Position numbers and translations under genes: made by a program. The notes under the pieces are model-generated. The model saw nothing but the letters and a program-made list of their open reading frames with translations. It was not told the origin of the DNA and did no database searches. A DNA stretch of 64,000 nucleotides from Auanema rhodensis. Taxonomy: Eukaryota; Nematoda; Chromadorea; Rhabditida; Rhabditidae. The stretch lies in assembly GCA_964057225.1 (NCBI GenBank), contig CAXKVF010000073.1, positions 310,001 through 374,000 of the forward strand. Direction: 5' to 3'. This document shows, in pieces, positions 38,976-52,699 of this stretch; within the stretch, counting starts at the first letter, position 1, and the number at the start of each line of letters is the position of its first letter.

Positions 38976-40383
38976 TTTTTATACTAATATGGAGATGGGG
39001 AATCTGATTTTGAAAACCGCATCTCTTTATCTTTCACGTGAAGCGAGTTACATACCAAGTGCACATCACGTGTACAATTAATTAGCATAAATTAAAGTTC
39101 ACGTAAATTTCAAAGTCATGGTTACCATGAACCAATATCAATAAAAATTTGTTTTTATACTAATATGGAGATGGGGAATCTGATTTTGAAAACCGCATCT
39201 CTTTATCTTTCACGTGAAGCGAGTTACATACCAAGTGCACATCACGTGTACAATTAATTAGCATAAATTAAAGTTCACGTAAATTTCAAAGTCATGGTTA
39301 CAATGAACCAATATCAATAAAAATTTGTTTTTAGACTAATATGGAGATGGGGAATCTGATTTTGAAAACCGCATCTCTTTATCTTTCACGTGAAGCGAGT
39401 TACATACCAAGTGCACATCACGTGTACAATTAATTAGCATAAATCAAAGTTCACGTAAATTTCAAAGTCATGGTTACCATGAACCAATATCAATAAAAAT
39501 TTGTTTTTAGACTAATATGGAGATGGGGAATCTAATTTTGAAAACCGCATCTCTTTATCTTTCACGTGAAGCGAGTTACATACCAAGTGCACATCACGTG
39601 TACAATTAATTAGCATAAATCAAAGTTCACGTAAATTTCAAAGTCATGGTTACCATGAACCAATATCAATAAAAATTTGTTTTTAGACTAATATGGACAT
39701 GGGGAATCTAATTTTGAAAACCGCATCTCTTTATCTTTCACGTGAAGCGAGTTACATACCAAGTGCACATCACGTGTACAATTAATTAGCATAAATTAAA
39801 GTTCACGTAAATTTCAAAGTCATGGTTACCATGAACCAATATCAATAAAAATTTGTTTTTATACTAATATGGAGATGATGAATCTGATTTTGAAAACCGC
39901 ATCTCTTTATCTTTCACGTGAAGCGAGTTACATACCAAGTGCACATCACGTGTACAATTAATTAGCATAAATTAAAGTTCACGTAAATTTCAAAGTCATG
40001 GTTACCATGAACCAATATCAATAAAAATTTGTTTTTAGACTAATATGGACATGGGGAATCTAATTTTGAAAACCGCATCTCTTTATCTTTCACGTGAAGC
40101 GAGTTACATACCAAGTGCACATCACGTGTACATTTAATTAGCATAAATTAAAGTTCACGTAAATTTCAAAGTCATGGTTACCATGCACCAATATCAATAA
40201 AAATTTGTTTTTAGACTAATATGGACATGGGGAATCTAATTTTGAAAACCGCATCTCTTTATCTTTCACGTGAAGCGAGTTACATACCCAGTGCACATCA
40301 CGTGTACATTTAATTAGCATAAATTAAAGTTCACGTAAATTTCAAAGTCATGGTTACCATGAACCAATATCAATAAAAATTTG

Positions 40384-42143
40384 TTTTTAGACTAATATGG
40401 ACATGGGGAATCTGATTTTGAAAACCGCATCTCTTTATCTTTCACGTGAAGCGAGTTACATACCAAGTGCACATCACGTGTACATTTAATAAGCATAAAT
40501 TAAAGTTCACGTAAATTTCAAAGTCATGGTTACCATGAACCAATATCAATAAAAATTTGTTTTTATACTAATATGGAGATGGGGAATCTGATTTTGAAAA
40601 CCGCATCTCTTTATCTTTCACGTGAAGCGAGTTACATACCAAGTGCACATCACGTGTACAATTAATTAGCATAAATTAAAGTTCACGTAAATTTCAAAGT
40701 CATGGTTACCATGAACCAATATCAATAAAAATTTGTTTTTAGACTAATATGGACATGGGGAATCTAATTTTGAAAACCGCATCTCTTTATCTTTCACGTG
40801 AAGCGAGTTACATACCAAGTGCCCATCACGTGTACATTTAATTAGCATAAATTAAAGTTCACGTAAATTTCAAAGTCATGGTTACCATGCACCAATATCA
40901 ATAAAAATTTGTTTTTATACTAATATGGACATGGGGAATCTTATTTTGAAAACCGCATCTCTTTATCTTTCACGTGAAGCGAGTTACATACCAAGAGCAC
41001 ATCACGTGTACAATTAATTAGCATAAATTGAAGTTCACGTAAATTTCAAAGTCATGGTTACCATGAACCAATATCAATAAAAATTTGTTTTTAGACTAAT
41101 ATGGAGATGGGGAATCTGATTTTGAAAACCGCATCTCTTTATCTTTCACGTGAAGCGAGTTACATACCAAGTGCACATCACGTGTACATTTAATTAGCAT
41201 AAATCAAAGTTCACGTAAATTTCAAAGTCATGGTTACCATGAACCAATATCAATAAAAATTTGTTTTTAGACTAATATGGACATGGGGAATCTAATTTTG
41301 AAAACCGCATCTCTTTATCTTTCACGTGAAGCGAGTTACATACCAAGTGCACATCACGTGTACATTTAATTAGCATAAATTAAAGTTCACGTAAATTTCA
41401 AAGTCATGGTTACCATGCACCAATATCAATAAAAATTTGTTTTTAGACTAATATGGACATGGGGAATCTAATTTTGAAAACCGCATCTCTTTATCTTTCA
41501 CGTGAAGCGAGTTACATACCAAGTGCACATCACGTGTACATTTAATTAGCATAAATTAAAGTTCACGTAAATTTCAAAGTCATGGTTACCATGAACCAAT
41601 ATCAATAAAAATTTGTTTTTAGACTAATATGGACATGGGGAATCTAATTTTGAAAACCGCATCTCTTTATCTTTCACGTGAAGCGAGTTACATACCAAGT
41701 GCACATCACGTGTACATTTAATTAGCATGAATTAAAGTTCACGTAAATTTCAAAGTCATGGTTACCATGAACCAATATCAATAAAAATTTGTTTTTAGAC
41801 TAATATGGACATGGGGAATCTAATTTTGAAAACCGCATCTCTTTATCTTTCACGTGAAGCGAGTTACATACCAAGTGCACATCACGTGTACATTTAATTA
41901 GCATAAATTAAAGTTCACGTAAATTTCAAAGTCATGGTTACCATGCACCAATATCAATAAAAATTTGTTTTTAGACTAATATGGACATGGGGAATCTTAT
42001 TTTGAAAACCGCATCTCTTTATCTTTCACGTGAAGCGAGTTACATACCAAGTGCACATCACGTGTACATTTAATTAGCATAAATCAAAGTTCACGTAAAT
42101 TTCAAAGTCATGGTTACCATGAACCAATATCAATAAAAATTTG
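40384..42143. repeat. Ten-monomer block m1-m10, single-copy arrangement
   Basis: The units, in order from 40,384 every 176 bp, are: m1 (C19/G31, A108); m2 (T7, B, A102); m3 (A, GCCCATC, C155); m4 (T7, T31, CCAAGAGCAC, TTGAAG); m5 (B/T102/C118); m6 (A/T102/C155); m7 (A/T102); m8 (A/G114); m9 (A/T102/C155); m10 (T31/T102/C118). The next unit (42,144) has TATCTCTCACG. The same series recurs at 52.7-56.0 kb at offsets of 12,316 bp (left end) and 13,900 bp (right end). The difference, 1,584 bp, is the extra nine monomers present there. Confidence 0.88.
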
Positions 42144-44783
42144 TTTTTAGACTAATATGGACATGGGGAATCTAATTTTGAAAACCGCATCTCTTTATCT
42201 CTCACGTGAAGCGAGTTACATACCAAGTGCACATCACGTGTACAATTAATTAGCATAAATTAAAGTTCACGTAAATTTCAAAGTCATGGTTACCATGAAC
42301 CAATATCAATAAAAATTTGTTTTTAGACTAATATGGACATGGGGAATCTAATTTTGAAAACCGCATCTCTTTATCTTTCACGTGAAGCGAGTTACATACC
42401 AAGTGCACATCACGTGTACATTTAATTAGCATAAATTAAAGTTCACGTAAATTTCAAAGTCATGGTTACCATGAACCAATATCAATAAAAATTTGTTTTT
42501 AGACTAATATGGACATGGGGAATCTAATTTTGAAAACCGCATCTCTTTATCTTTCACGTGAAGCGAGTTACATACCAAGTGCACATCACGTGTACAATTA
42601 ATTAGCATAAATTAAAGTTCACGTAAATTTCAAAGTCATGGTTACCATGAACCAATATCAATAAAAATTTGTTTTTATACTAATATGGAGATGGGGAATC
42701 TGATTTTGAAAACCGCATCTCTTTATCTTTCACGTGAAGCGAGTTACATACCAAGTGCACATCACGTGTACATTTAATTAGCATAAATTAAAGTTCACGT
42801 AAATTTCAAAGTCATGGTTACCATGCACCAATATCAATAAAAATTTGTTTTTAGACTAATATGGACATGGGGAATCTAATTTTGAAAACCGCATCTCTTT
42901 ATCTTTCACGTGAAGCGAGTTACATACCAAGTGCACATCACGTGTACAATTAATTAGCATAAATTAAAGTTCACGTAAATTTCAAAGTCATGGTTACCAT
43001 GAACCAATATCAATAAAAATTTGTTTTTATACTAATATGGAGATGGGGAATCTGATTTTGAAAACCGCATCTCTTTATCTTTCACGTGAAGCGAGTTACA
43101 TACCAAGTGCACATCACGTGTACATTTAATTAGCATAAATTAAAGTTCACGTAAATTTCAAAGTCATGGTTACCATGAACCAATATCAATAAAAATTTGT
43201 TTTTAGACTAATATGGACATGGGGAATCTAATTTTGAAAACCGCATCTCTTTATCTTTCACGTGAAGCGAGTTACATACCAAGTGCACATCACGTGTACA
43301 TTTAATTAGCATAAATTAAAGTTCACGTAAATTTCAAAGTCATGGTTACCATGCACCAATATCAATAAAAATTTGTTTTTAGACTAATATGGACATGGGA
43401 AATCTAATTTTGAAAACCGCATCTCTTTATCTTTCACGTGAAGCGAGTTACATACCAAGTGCACATCACGTGTACAATTAATTAGCATAAATTAAAGTTC
43501 ACGTAAATTTCAAAGTCATGGTTACCATGAACCAATATCAATAAAAATTTGTTTTTATACTAATATGGAGATGGGGAATCTGATTTTGAAAACCGCATCT
43601 CTTTATCTTTCACGTGAAGCGAGTTACATACCAAGTGCACATCACGTGTACATTTAATTAGCATAAATTAAAGTTCACGTAAATTTCAAAGTCATGGTTA
43701 CCATGAACCAATATCAATAAAAATTTGTTTTTAGACTAATATGGACATGGGGAATCTAATTTTGAAAACCGCATCTCTTTATCTTTCACGTGAAGCGAGT
43801 TACATACCAAGTGCACATCACGTGTACAATTAATTAGCATAAATTAAAGTTCACGTAAATTTCAAAGTCATGGTTACCATGAACCAATATCAATAAAAAT
43901 TTGTTTTTAGACTAATATGGAGATGGGGAATCTGATTTTGAAAACCGCATCTCTTTATCTTTCACGTGAAGCGAGTTACATACCAAGTGCACATCACGTG
44001 TACATTTAATTAGCATAAATTAAAGTTCACGTAAATTTCAAAGTCATGGTTACCATGCACCAATATCAATAAAAATTTGTTTTTAGACTAATATGGACAT
44101 GGGGAATCTAATTTTGAAAACCGCATCTCTTTATCTTTCACGTGAAGCGAGTTACATACCAAGTGCACATCACGTGTACAATTAATTAGCATAAATTAAA
44201 GTTCACGTAAATTTCAAAGTCATGGTTACCATGAACCAATATCAATAAAAATTTGTTTTTATACTAATATGGAGATGGGGAATCTGATTTTGAAAACCGC
44301 ATCTCTTTATCTTTCACGTGAAGCGAGTTACATACCAAGTGCACATCACGTGTACATTTAATTAGCATAAATCAAAGTTCACGTAAATTTCAAAGTCATG
44401 GTTACCATGAACCAATATCAATAAAAATTTGTTTTTAGACTAATATGGACATGGGGAATCTAATTTTGAAAACCGCATCTCTTTATCTTTCACGTGAAGC
44501 GAGTTACATACCAAGTACACATCACGTGTACAATTAATTAGCATAAATTAAAGTTCACGTAAATTTCAAAGTCATGGTTACCATGAACCAATATCAATAA
44601 AAATTTGTTTTTAGACTAATATGGAGATGGGGAATCTGATTTTGAAAACCGCATCTCTTTATCTTTCACGTGAAGCGAGTTACATACCAAGTGCACATCA
44701 CGTGTACATTTAATTAGCATAAATCAAAGTTCACGTAAATTTCAAAGTCATGGTTACCATGAACCAATATCAATAAAAATTTG

Positions 44784-44958
44784 TTTTAGACTAATATGGA
44801 CATGGGGAATCTAATTTTGAAAACCGCATCTCTTTATCTTTCACGTGAAGCGAGTTACATACCAAGTGCACATCACGTGTACAATTAATTAGCATAAATT
44901 AAAGTTCACGTAAATTTCAAAGTCATGGTTACCATGAACCAATATCAATAAAAATTTG
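44784..44958. repeat. 175-bp monomer with four-T box (first of six)
   Basis: The unit begins TTTTAGAC instead of TTTTTAGAC. The same 1-bp loss is seen in units starting at 45,135, 49,710, 50,061, 58,684 and 60,971. Each is a type A monomer preceded by a type B monomer with T102 and C118. The first two pairs are 351 bp apart internally, and 4,926 bp (28 x 176 - 2) separate one pair from the next. The six copies are best read as one deletion spread by block duplication rather than six independent slips. Confidence 0.95.
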
Positions 44959-45134
44959 TTTTTAGACTAATATGGAGATGGGGAATCTGATTTTGAAAAC
45001 CGCATCTCTTTATCTTTCACGTGAAGCGAGTTACATACCAAGTGCACATCACGTGTACATTTAATTAGCATAAATCAAAGTTCACGTAAATTTCAAAGTC
45101 ATGGTTACCATGAACCAATATCAATAAAAATTTG

Positions 45135-45309
45135 TTTTAGACTAATATGGACATGGGGAATCTAATTTTGAAAACCGCATCTCTTTATCTTTCACGTGAA
45201 GCGAGTTACATACCAAGTGCACATCACGTGTACAATTAATTAGCATAAATTAAAGTTCACGTAAATTTCAAAGTCATAGTTACCATGAACCAATATCAAT
45301 AAAAATTTG
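45135..45309. repeat. 175-bp monomer with four-T box (second)
   Basis: This is the second member of the first four-T pair, 351 bp after the first. It is a type A monomer that also carries GTCATAGTTACC in place of GTCATGGTTACC, altering the 141-155 dyad. The same dyad change recurs in the four-T units at 50,061, 58,684 and 60,971, which supports common descent. Confidence 0.94.
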
Positions 45310-48300
45310 TTTTTAGACTAATATGGAGATGGGGAATCTGATTTTGAAAACCGCATCTCTTTATCTTAAACGTGAAGCGAGTTACATACCAAGTGCACAT
45401 CACGTGTACATTTAATTAGCATAAATTAAAGTTCACGTAAATTTCAAAGTCATGGTTACCATGCACCAATATCAATAAAAATTTGTTTTTAGACTAATAT
45501 GGACATGGGGAATCTAATTTTGAAAACCGCATCTCTTTATCTTTCACGTGAAGCGAGTTACATACCAAGTGCACATCACGTGTACAATTAATTAGCATAA
45601 ATTAAAGTTCACGTAAATTTCAAAGTCATGGTTACCATGAACCAATATCAATAAAAATTTGTTTTTATACTAATATGGAGATGGGGAATCTGATTTTGAA
45701 AACCGCATCTCTTTATCTTTCACGTGAAGCGAGTTACATACCAAGTGCACATCACGTGTACATTTAATTAGCATAAATTAAAGTTCACGTAAATTTCAAA
45801 GTCATGGTTACCATGAACCAATATCAATAAAAATTTGTTTTTAGACTAATATGGACATGGGGAATCTAATTTTGAAAACCGCATCTCTTTATCTTTCACG
45901 TGAAGCGAGTTACATACCAAGTGCACATCACGTGTACATTTAATTAGCATAAATTAAAGTTCACGTAAATTTCAAAGTCATGGTTACCATGCACCAATAT
46001 CAATAAAAATTTGTTTTTAGACTAATATGGACATGGGAAATCTAATTTTGAAAACCGCATCTCTTTATCTTTCACGTGAAGCGAGTTACATACCAAGTGC
46101 ACATCACGTGTACAATTAATTAGCATAAATTAAAGTTCACGTAAATTTCAAAGTCATGGTTACCATGAACCAATATCAATAAAAATTTGTTTTTATACTA
46201 ATATGGAGATGGGGAATCTGATTTTGAAAACCGCATCTCTTTATCTTTCACGTGAAGCGAGTTACATACCAAGTGCACATCACGTGTACAATTAATTAGC
46301 ATAAATTAAAGTTCACGTAAATTTCAAAGTCATGGTTACCATGAACCAATATCAATAAAAATTTGTTTTTATACTAATATGGAGATGGGGAATCTGATTT
46401 TGAAAACCGCATCTCTTTATCTTTCACGTGAAGCGAGTTACATACCAAGTGCACATCACGTGTACATTTAATTAGCATAAATTAAAGTTCACGTAAATTT
46501 CAAAGTCATGGTTACCATGAACCAATATCAATAAAAATTTGTTTTTAGACTAATATGGACATGGGGAATCTAATTTTGAAAACCGCATCTCTTTATCTTT
46601 CACGTGAAGCGAGTTACATACCAAGTGCACATCACGTGTACAATTAATTAGCATAAATTAAAGTTCACGTAAATTTCAAAGTCATGGTTACCATGAACCA
46701 ATATCAATAAAAATTTGTTTTTAGACTAATATGGAGATGGGGAATCTGATTTTGAAAACCGCATCTCTTTATCTTTCACGTGAAGCGAGTTACATACCAA
46801 GTGCACATCACGTGTACATTTAATTAGCATAAATTAAAGTTCACGTAAATTTCAAAGTCATGGTTACCATGCACCAATATCAATAAAAATTTGTTTTTAG
46901 ACTAATATGGACATGGGGAATCTAATTTTGAAAACCGCATCTCTTTATCTTTCACGTGAAGCGAGTTACATACCAAGTGCACATCACGTGTACAATTAAT
47001 TAGCATAAATTAAAGTTCACGTAAATTTCAAAGTCATGGTTACCATGAACCAATATCAATAAAAATTTGTTTTTATACTAATATGGAGATGGGGAATCTG
47101 ATTTTGAAAACCGCATCTCTTTATCTTTCACGTGAAGCGAGTTACATACCAAGTGCACATCACGTGTACATTTAATTAGCATAAATCAAAGTTCACGTAA
47201 ATTTCAAAGTCATGGTTACCATGAACCAATATCAATAAAAATTTGTTTTTAGACTAATATGGACATGGGGAATCTAATTTTGAAAACCGCATCTCTTTAT
47301 CTTTCACGTGAAGCGAGTTACATACCAAGTACACATCACGTGTACAATTAATTAGCATAAATTAAAGTTCACGTAAATTTCAAAGTCATGGTTACCATGA
47401 ACCAATATCAATAAAAATTTGTTTTTAGACTAATATGGACATGGGGAATCTAATTTTGAAAACCGCATCTCTTTATCTTTCACGTGAAGCGAGTTACATA
47501 CCAAGTGCACATCACGTGTACAATTAATTAGCATAAATTAAAGTTCACGTAAATTTCAAAGTCATAGTTACCATGAACCAATATCAATAAAAATTTGTTT
47601 TTAGACTAATATGGAGATGGGGAATCTAATTTTGAAAACCGCATCTCTTTATCTTAAACGTGAAGCGAGTTACATACCAAGTGCACATCACGTGTACATT
47701 TAATTAGCATAAATTAAAGTTCACGTAAATTTCAAAGTCATGGTTACCATGCACCAATATCAATAAAAATTTGTTTTTAGACTAATATGGACATGGGGAA
47801 TCTAATTTTGAAAACCGCATCTCTTTATCTTTCACGTGAAGCGAGTTACATACCAAGTGCACATCACGTGTACAATTAATTAGCATAAATTAAAGTTCAC
47901 GTAAATTTCAAAGTCATGGTTACCATGAACCAATATCAATAAAAATTTGTTTTTATACTAATATGGAGATGGGGAATCTGATTTTGAAAACCGCATCTCT
48001 TTATCTTTCACGTGAAGCGAGTTACATACCAAGTGCACATCACGTGTACATTTAATTAGCATAAATTAAAGTTCACGTAAATTTCAAAGTCATGGTTACC
48101 ATGAACCAATATCAATAAAAATTTGTTTTTAGACTAATATGGACATGGGGAATCTAATTTTGAAAACCGCATCTCTTTATCTTTCACGTGAAGCGAGTTA
48201 CATACCAAGTGCACATCACGTGTACATTTAATTAGCATAAATTAAAGTTCACGTAAATTTCAAAGTCATGGTTACCATGCACCAATATCAATAAAAATTT

Positions 48301-49709
48301 GTTTTTAGACTAATATGGACATGGGAAATCTAATTTTGAAAACCGCATCTCTTTATCTTTCACGTGAAGCGAGTTACATACCAAGTGCACATCACGTGTA
48401 CAATTAATTAGCATAAATTAAAGTTCACGTAAATTTCAAAGTCATGGTTACCATGAACCAATATCAATAAAAATTTGTTTTTATACTAATATGGAGATGG
48501 GGAATCTGATTTTGAAAACCGCATCTCTTTATCTTTCACGTGAAGCGAGTTACATACCAAGTGCACATCACGTGTACATTTAATTAGCATAAATTAAAGT
48601 TCACGTAAATTTCAAAGTCATGGTTACCATGAACCAATATCAATAAAAATTTGTTTTTAGACTAATATGGACATGGGGAATCTAATTTTGAAAACCGCAT
48701 CTCTTTATCTTTCACGTGAAGCGAGTTACATACCAAGTGCACATCACGTGTACAATTAATTAGCATAAATTAAAGTTCACGTAAATTTCAAAGTCATGGT
48801 TACCATGAACCAATATCAATAAAAATTTGTTTTTAGACTAATATGGAGATGGGGAATCTGATTTTGAAAACCGCATCTCTTTATCTTTCACGTGAAGCGA
48901 GTTACATACCAAGTGCACATCACGTGTACATTTAATTAGCATAAATTAAAGTTCACGTAAATTTCAAAGTCATGGTTACCATGCACCAATATCAATAAAA
49001 ATTTGTTTTTAGACTAATATGGACATGGGGAATCTAATTTTGAAAACCGCATCTCTTTATCTTTCACGTGAAGCGAGTTACATACCAAGTGCACATCACG
49101 TGTACAATTAATTAGCATAAATTAAAGTTCACGTAAATTTCAAAGTCATGGTTACCATGAACCAATATCAATAAAAATTTGTTTTTATACTAATATGGAG
49201 ATGGGGAATCTGATTTTGAAAACCGCATCTCTTTATCTTTCACGTGAAGCGAGTTACATACCAAGTGCACATCACGTGTACATTTAATTAGCATAAATCA
49301 AAGTTCACGTAAATTTCAAAGTCATGGTTACCATGAACCAATATCAATAAAAATTTGTTTTTAGACTAATATGGACATGGGGAATCTAATTTTGAAAACC
49401 GCATCTCTTTATCTTTCACGTGAAGCGAGTTACATACCAAGTACACATCACGTGTACAATTAATTAGCATAAATTAAAGTTCACGTAAATTTCAAAGTCA
49501 TGGTTACCATGAACCAATATCAATAAAAATTTGTTTTTAGACTAATATGGAGATGGGGAATCTGATTTTCAAAACCGCATCTCTTTATCTTTCACGTGAA
49601 GCGAGTTACATACCAAGTGCACATCACGTGTACATTTAATTAGCATAAATCAAAGTTCACGTAAATTTCAAAGTCATGGTTACCATGAACCAATATCAAT
49701 AAAAATTTG

Positions 49710-50235
49710 TTTTAGACTAATATGGACATGGGGAATCTAATTTTGAAAACCGCATCTCTTTATCTTTCACGTGAAGCGAGTTACATACCAAGTGCACATC
49801 ACGTGTACAATTAATTAGCATAAATTAAAGTTCACGTAAATTTCAAAGTCATGGTTACCATGAACCAATATCAATAAAAATTTGTTTTTAGACTAATATG
49901 GAGATGGGGAATCTGATTTTGAAAACCGCATCTCTTTATCTTTCACGTGAAGCGAGTTACATACCAAGTGCACATCACGTGTACATTTAATTAGCATAAA
50001 TCAAAGTTCACGTAAATTTCAAAGTCATGGTTACCATGAACCAATATCAATAAAAATTTGTTTTAGACTAATATGGACATGGGGAATCTAATTTTGAAAA
50101 CCGCATCTCTTTATCTTTCACGTGAAGCGAGTTACATACCAAGTGCACATCACGTGTACAATTAATTAGCATAAATTAAAGTTCACGTAAATTTCAAAGT
50201 CATAGTTACCATGAACCAATATCAATAAAAATTTG
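49710..50235. repeat. Duplicated four-T pair (175-bp units at 49,710 and 50,061)
   Basis: This stretch repeats 44,784-45,309 at a distance of 4,926 bp, that is 28 monomers less the two deleted bases. It consists of a four-T type A unit, a type B unit with T102 and C118, and a second four-T unit with the GTCATAGTT change. The markers ahead of it (CCAAGTACAC at 49,437 and 44,511) are separated by the same 4,926 bp. Confidence 0.92.
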
Positions 50236-52699
50236 TTTTTAGACTAATATGGAGATGGGGAATCTGATTTTGAAAACCGCATCTCTTTATCTTAAACGTG
50301 AAGCGAGTTACATACCAAGTGCACATCACGTGTACATTTAATTAGCATAAATTAAAGTTCACGTAAATTTCAAAGTCATGGTTACCATGCACCAATATCA
50401 ATAAAAATTTGTTTTTAGACTAATATGGACATGGGGAATCTAATTTTGAAAACCGCATCTCTTTATCTTTCACGTGAAGCGAGTTACATACCAAGTGCAC
50501 ATCACGTGTACATTTAATTAGCATAAATCAAAGTTCACGTAAATTTCAAAGTCATGGTTACCATGCACCAATATCAATAAAAATTTGTTTTTAGACTAAT
50601 ATGGACATGGGAAATCTAATTTTGAAAACCGCATCTCTTTATCTTTCACGTGAAGCGAGTTACATACCAAGTGCACATCACGTGTACAATTAATTAGCAT
50701 AAATTAAAGTTCACGTAAATTTCAAAGTCATGGTTACCATGAACCAATATCAATAAAAATTTGTTTTTATACTAATATGGAGATGGGGAATCTGATTTTG
50801 AAAACCGCATCTCTTTATCTTTCACGTGAAGCGAGTTACATACCAAGTGCACATCACGTGTACATTTAATTAGCATAAATTAAAGTTCACGTAAATTTCA
50901 AAGTCATGGTTACCATGAACCAATATCAATAAAAATTTGTTTTTAGACTAATATGGACATGGGGAATCTAATTTTGAAAACCGCATCTCTTTATCTTTCA
51001 CGTGAAGCGAGTTACATACCAAGTGCACATCACGTGTACAATTAATTAGCATAAATTAAAGTTCACGTAAATTTCAAAGTCATGGTTACCATGAACCAAT
51101 ATCAATAAAAATTTGTTTTTAGACTAATATGGAGATGGGGAATCTGATTTTGAAAACCGCATCTCTTTATCTTTCACGTGAAGCGAGTTACATACCAAGT
51201 GCACATCACGTGTACATTTAATTAGCATAAATTAAAGTTCACGTAAATTTCAAAGTCATGGTTACCATGCACCAATATCAATAAAAATTTGTTTTTAGAC
51301 TAATATGGACATGGGGAATCTAATTTTGAAAACCGCATCTCTTTATCTTTCACGTGAAGCGAGTTACATACCAAGTGCACATCACGTGTACAATTAATTA
51401 GCATAAATTAAAGTTCACGTAAATTTCAAAGTCATGGTTACCATGAACCAATATCAATAAAAATTTGTTTTTATACTAATATGGAGATGGGGAATCTGAT
51501 TTTGAAAACCGCATCTCTTTATCTTTCACGTGAAGCGAGTTACATACCAAGTGCACATCACGTGTACAATTAATTAGCATAAATTAAAGTTCACGTAAAT
51601 TTCAAAGTCATGGTTACAATGAACCAATATCAATAAAAATTTGTTTTTAGACTAATATGGAGATGGGGAATCTGATTTTGAAAACCGCATCTCTTTATCT
51701 TTCACGTGAAGCGAGTTACATACCAAGTGCACATCACGTGTACAATTAATTAGCATAAATCAAAGTTCACGTAAATTTCAAAGTCATGGTTACCATGAAC
51801 CAATATCAATAAAAATTTGTTTTTAGACTAATATGGACATGGGAAATCTAATTTTGAAAACCGCATCTCTTTATCTTTCACGTGAAGCGAGTTACATACC
51901 AAGTGCACATCACGTGTACAATTAATTAGCATAAATCAAAGTTCACGTAAATTTCAAAGTCATGGTTACCATGAACCAATATCAATAAAAATTTGTTTTT
52001 AGACTAATATGGACATGGGGAATCTAATTTTGAAAACCGCATCTCTTTATCTTTCACGTGAAGCGAGTTACATACCAAGTGCACATCACGTGTACAATTA
52101 ATTAGCATAAATTAAAGTTCACGTAAATTTCAAAGTCATGGTTACCATGAACCAATATCAATAAAAATTTGTTTTTATACTAATATGGAGATGATGAATC
52201 TGATTTTGAAAACCGCATCTCTTTATCTTTCACGTGAAGCGAGTAACATACCAAGTGCACATCACGTGTACAATTAATTAGCATAAATTAAAGTTCACGT
52301 AAATTTCAAAGTCATGGTTACCATGAACCAATATCAATAAAAATTTGTTTTTAGACTAATATGGACATGGGGAATCTAATTTTGAAAACCGCATCTCTTT
52401 ATCTTTCACGTGAAGCGAGTTACATACCAAGTGCACATCACGTGTACATTTAATTAGCATAAATTAAAGTTCACGTAAATTTCAAAGTCATGGTTACCAT
52501 GCACCAATATCAATAAAAATTTGTTTTTAGACTAATATGGACATGGGGAATCTAATTTTGAAAACCGCATCTCTTTATCTTTCACGTGAAGCGAGTTACA
52601 TACCAAGTGCACATCACGTGTACATTTAATTAGCATAAATTAAAGTTCACGTAAATTTCAAAGTCATGGTTACCATGAACCAATATCAATAAAAATTTG

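Larger units (their letters stand above)
42851..50400. repeat. Fifteen-monomer segment repeated at a 28-monomer distance
   Basis: Markers CATGGGAAATC (43,395 and 48,321), CCAAGTACAC (44,511 and 49,437), the four-T boxes (44,784/45,135 and 49,710/50,061) and CTTAAACGTG (45,366 and 50,292) are each 4,926 bp apart, 28 monomers less two deleted bases. The match covers about 42.85-45.5 kb and 47.8-50.4 kb. A shorter 13-monomer repeat links 45,366 with 47,654 and 46,033 with 48,321 (2,288 bp). Edges are estimated from marker changes, not from alignment. Confidence 0.78.
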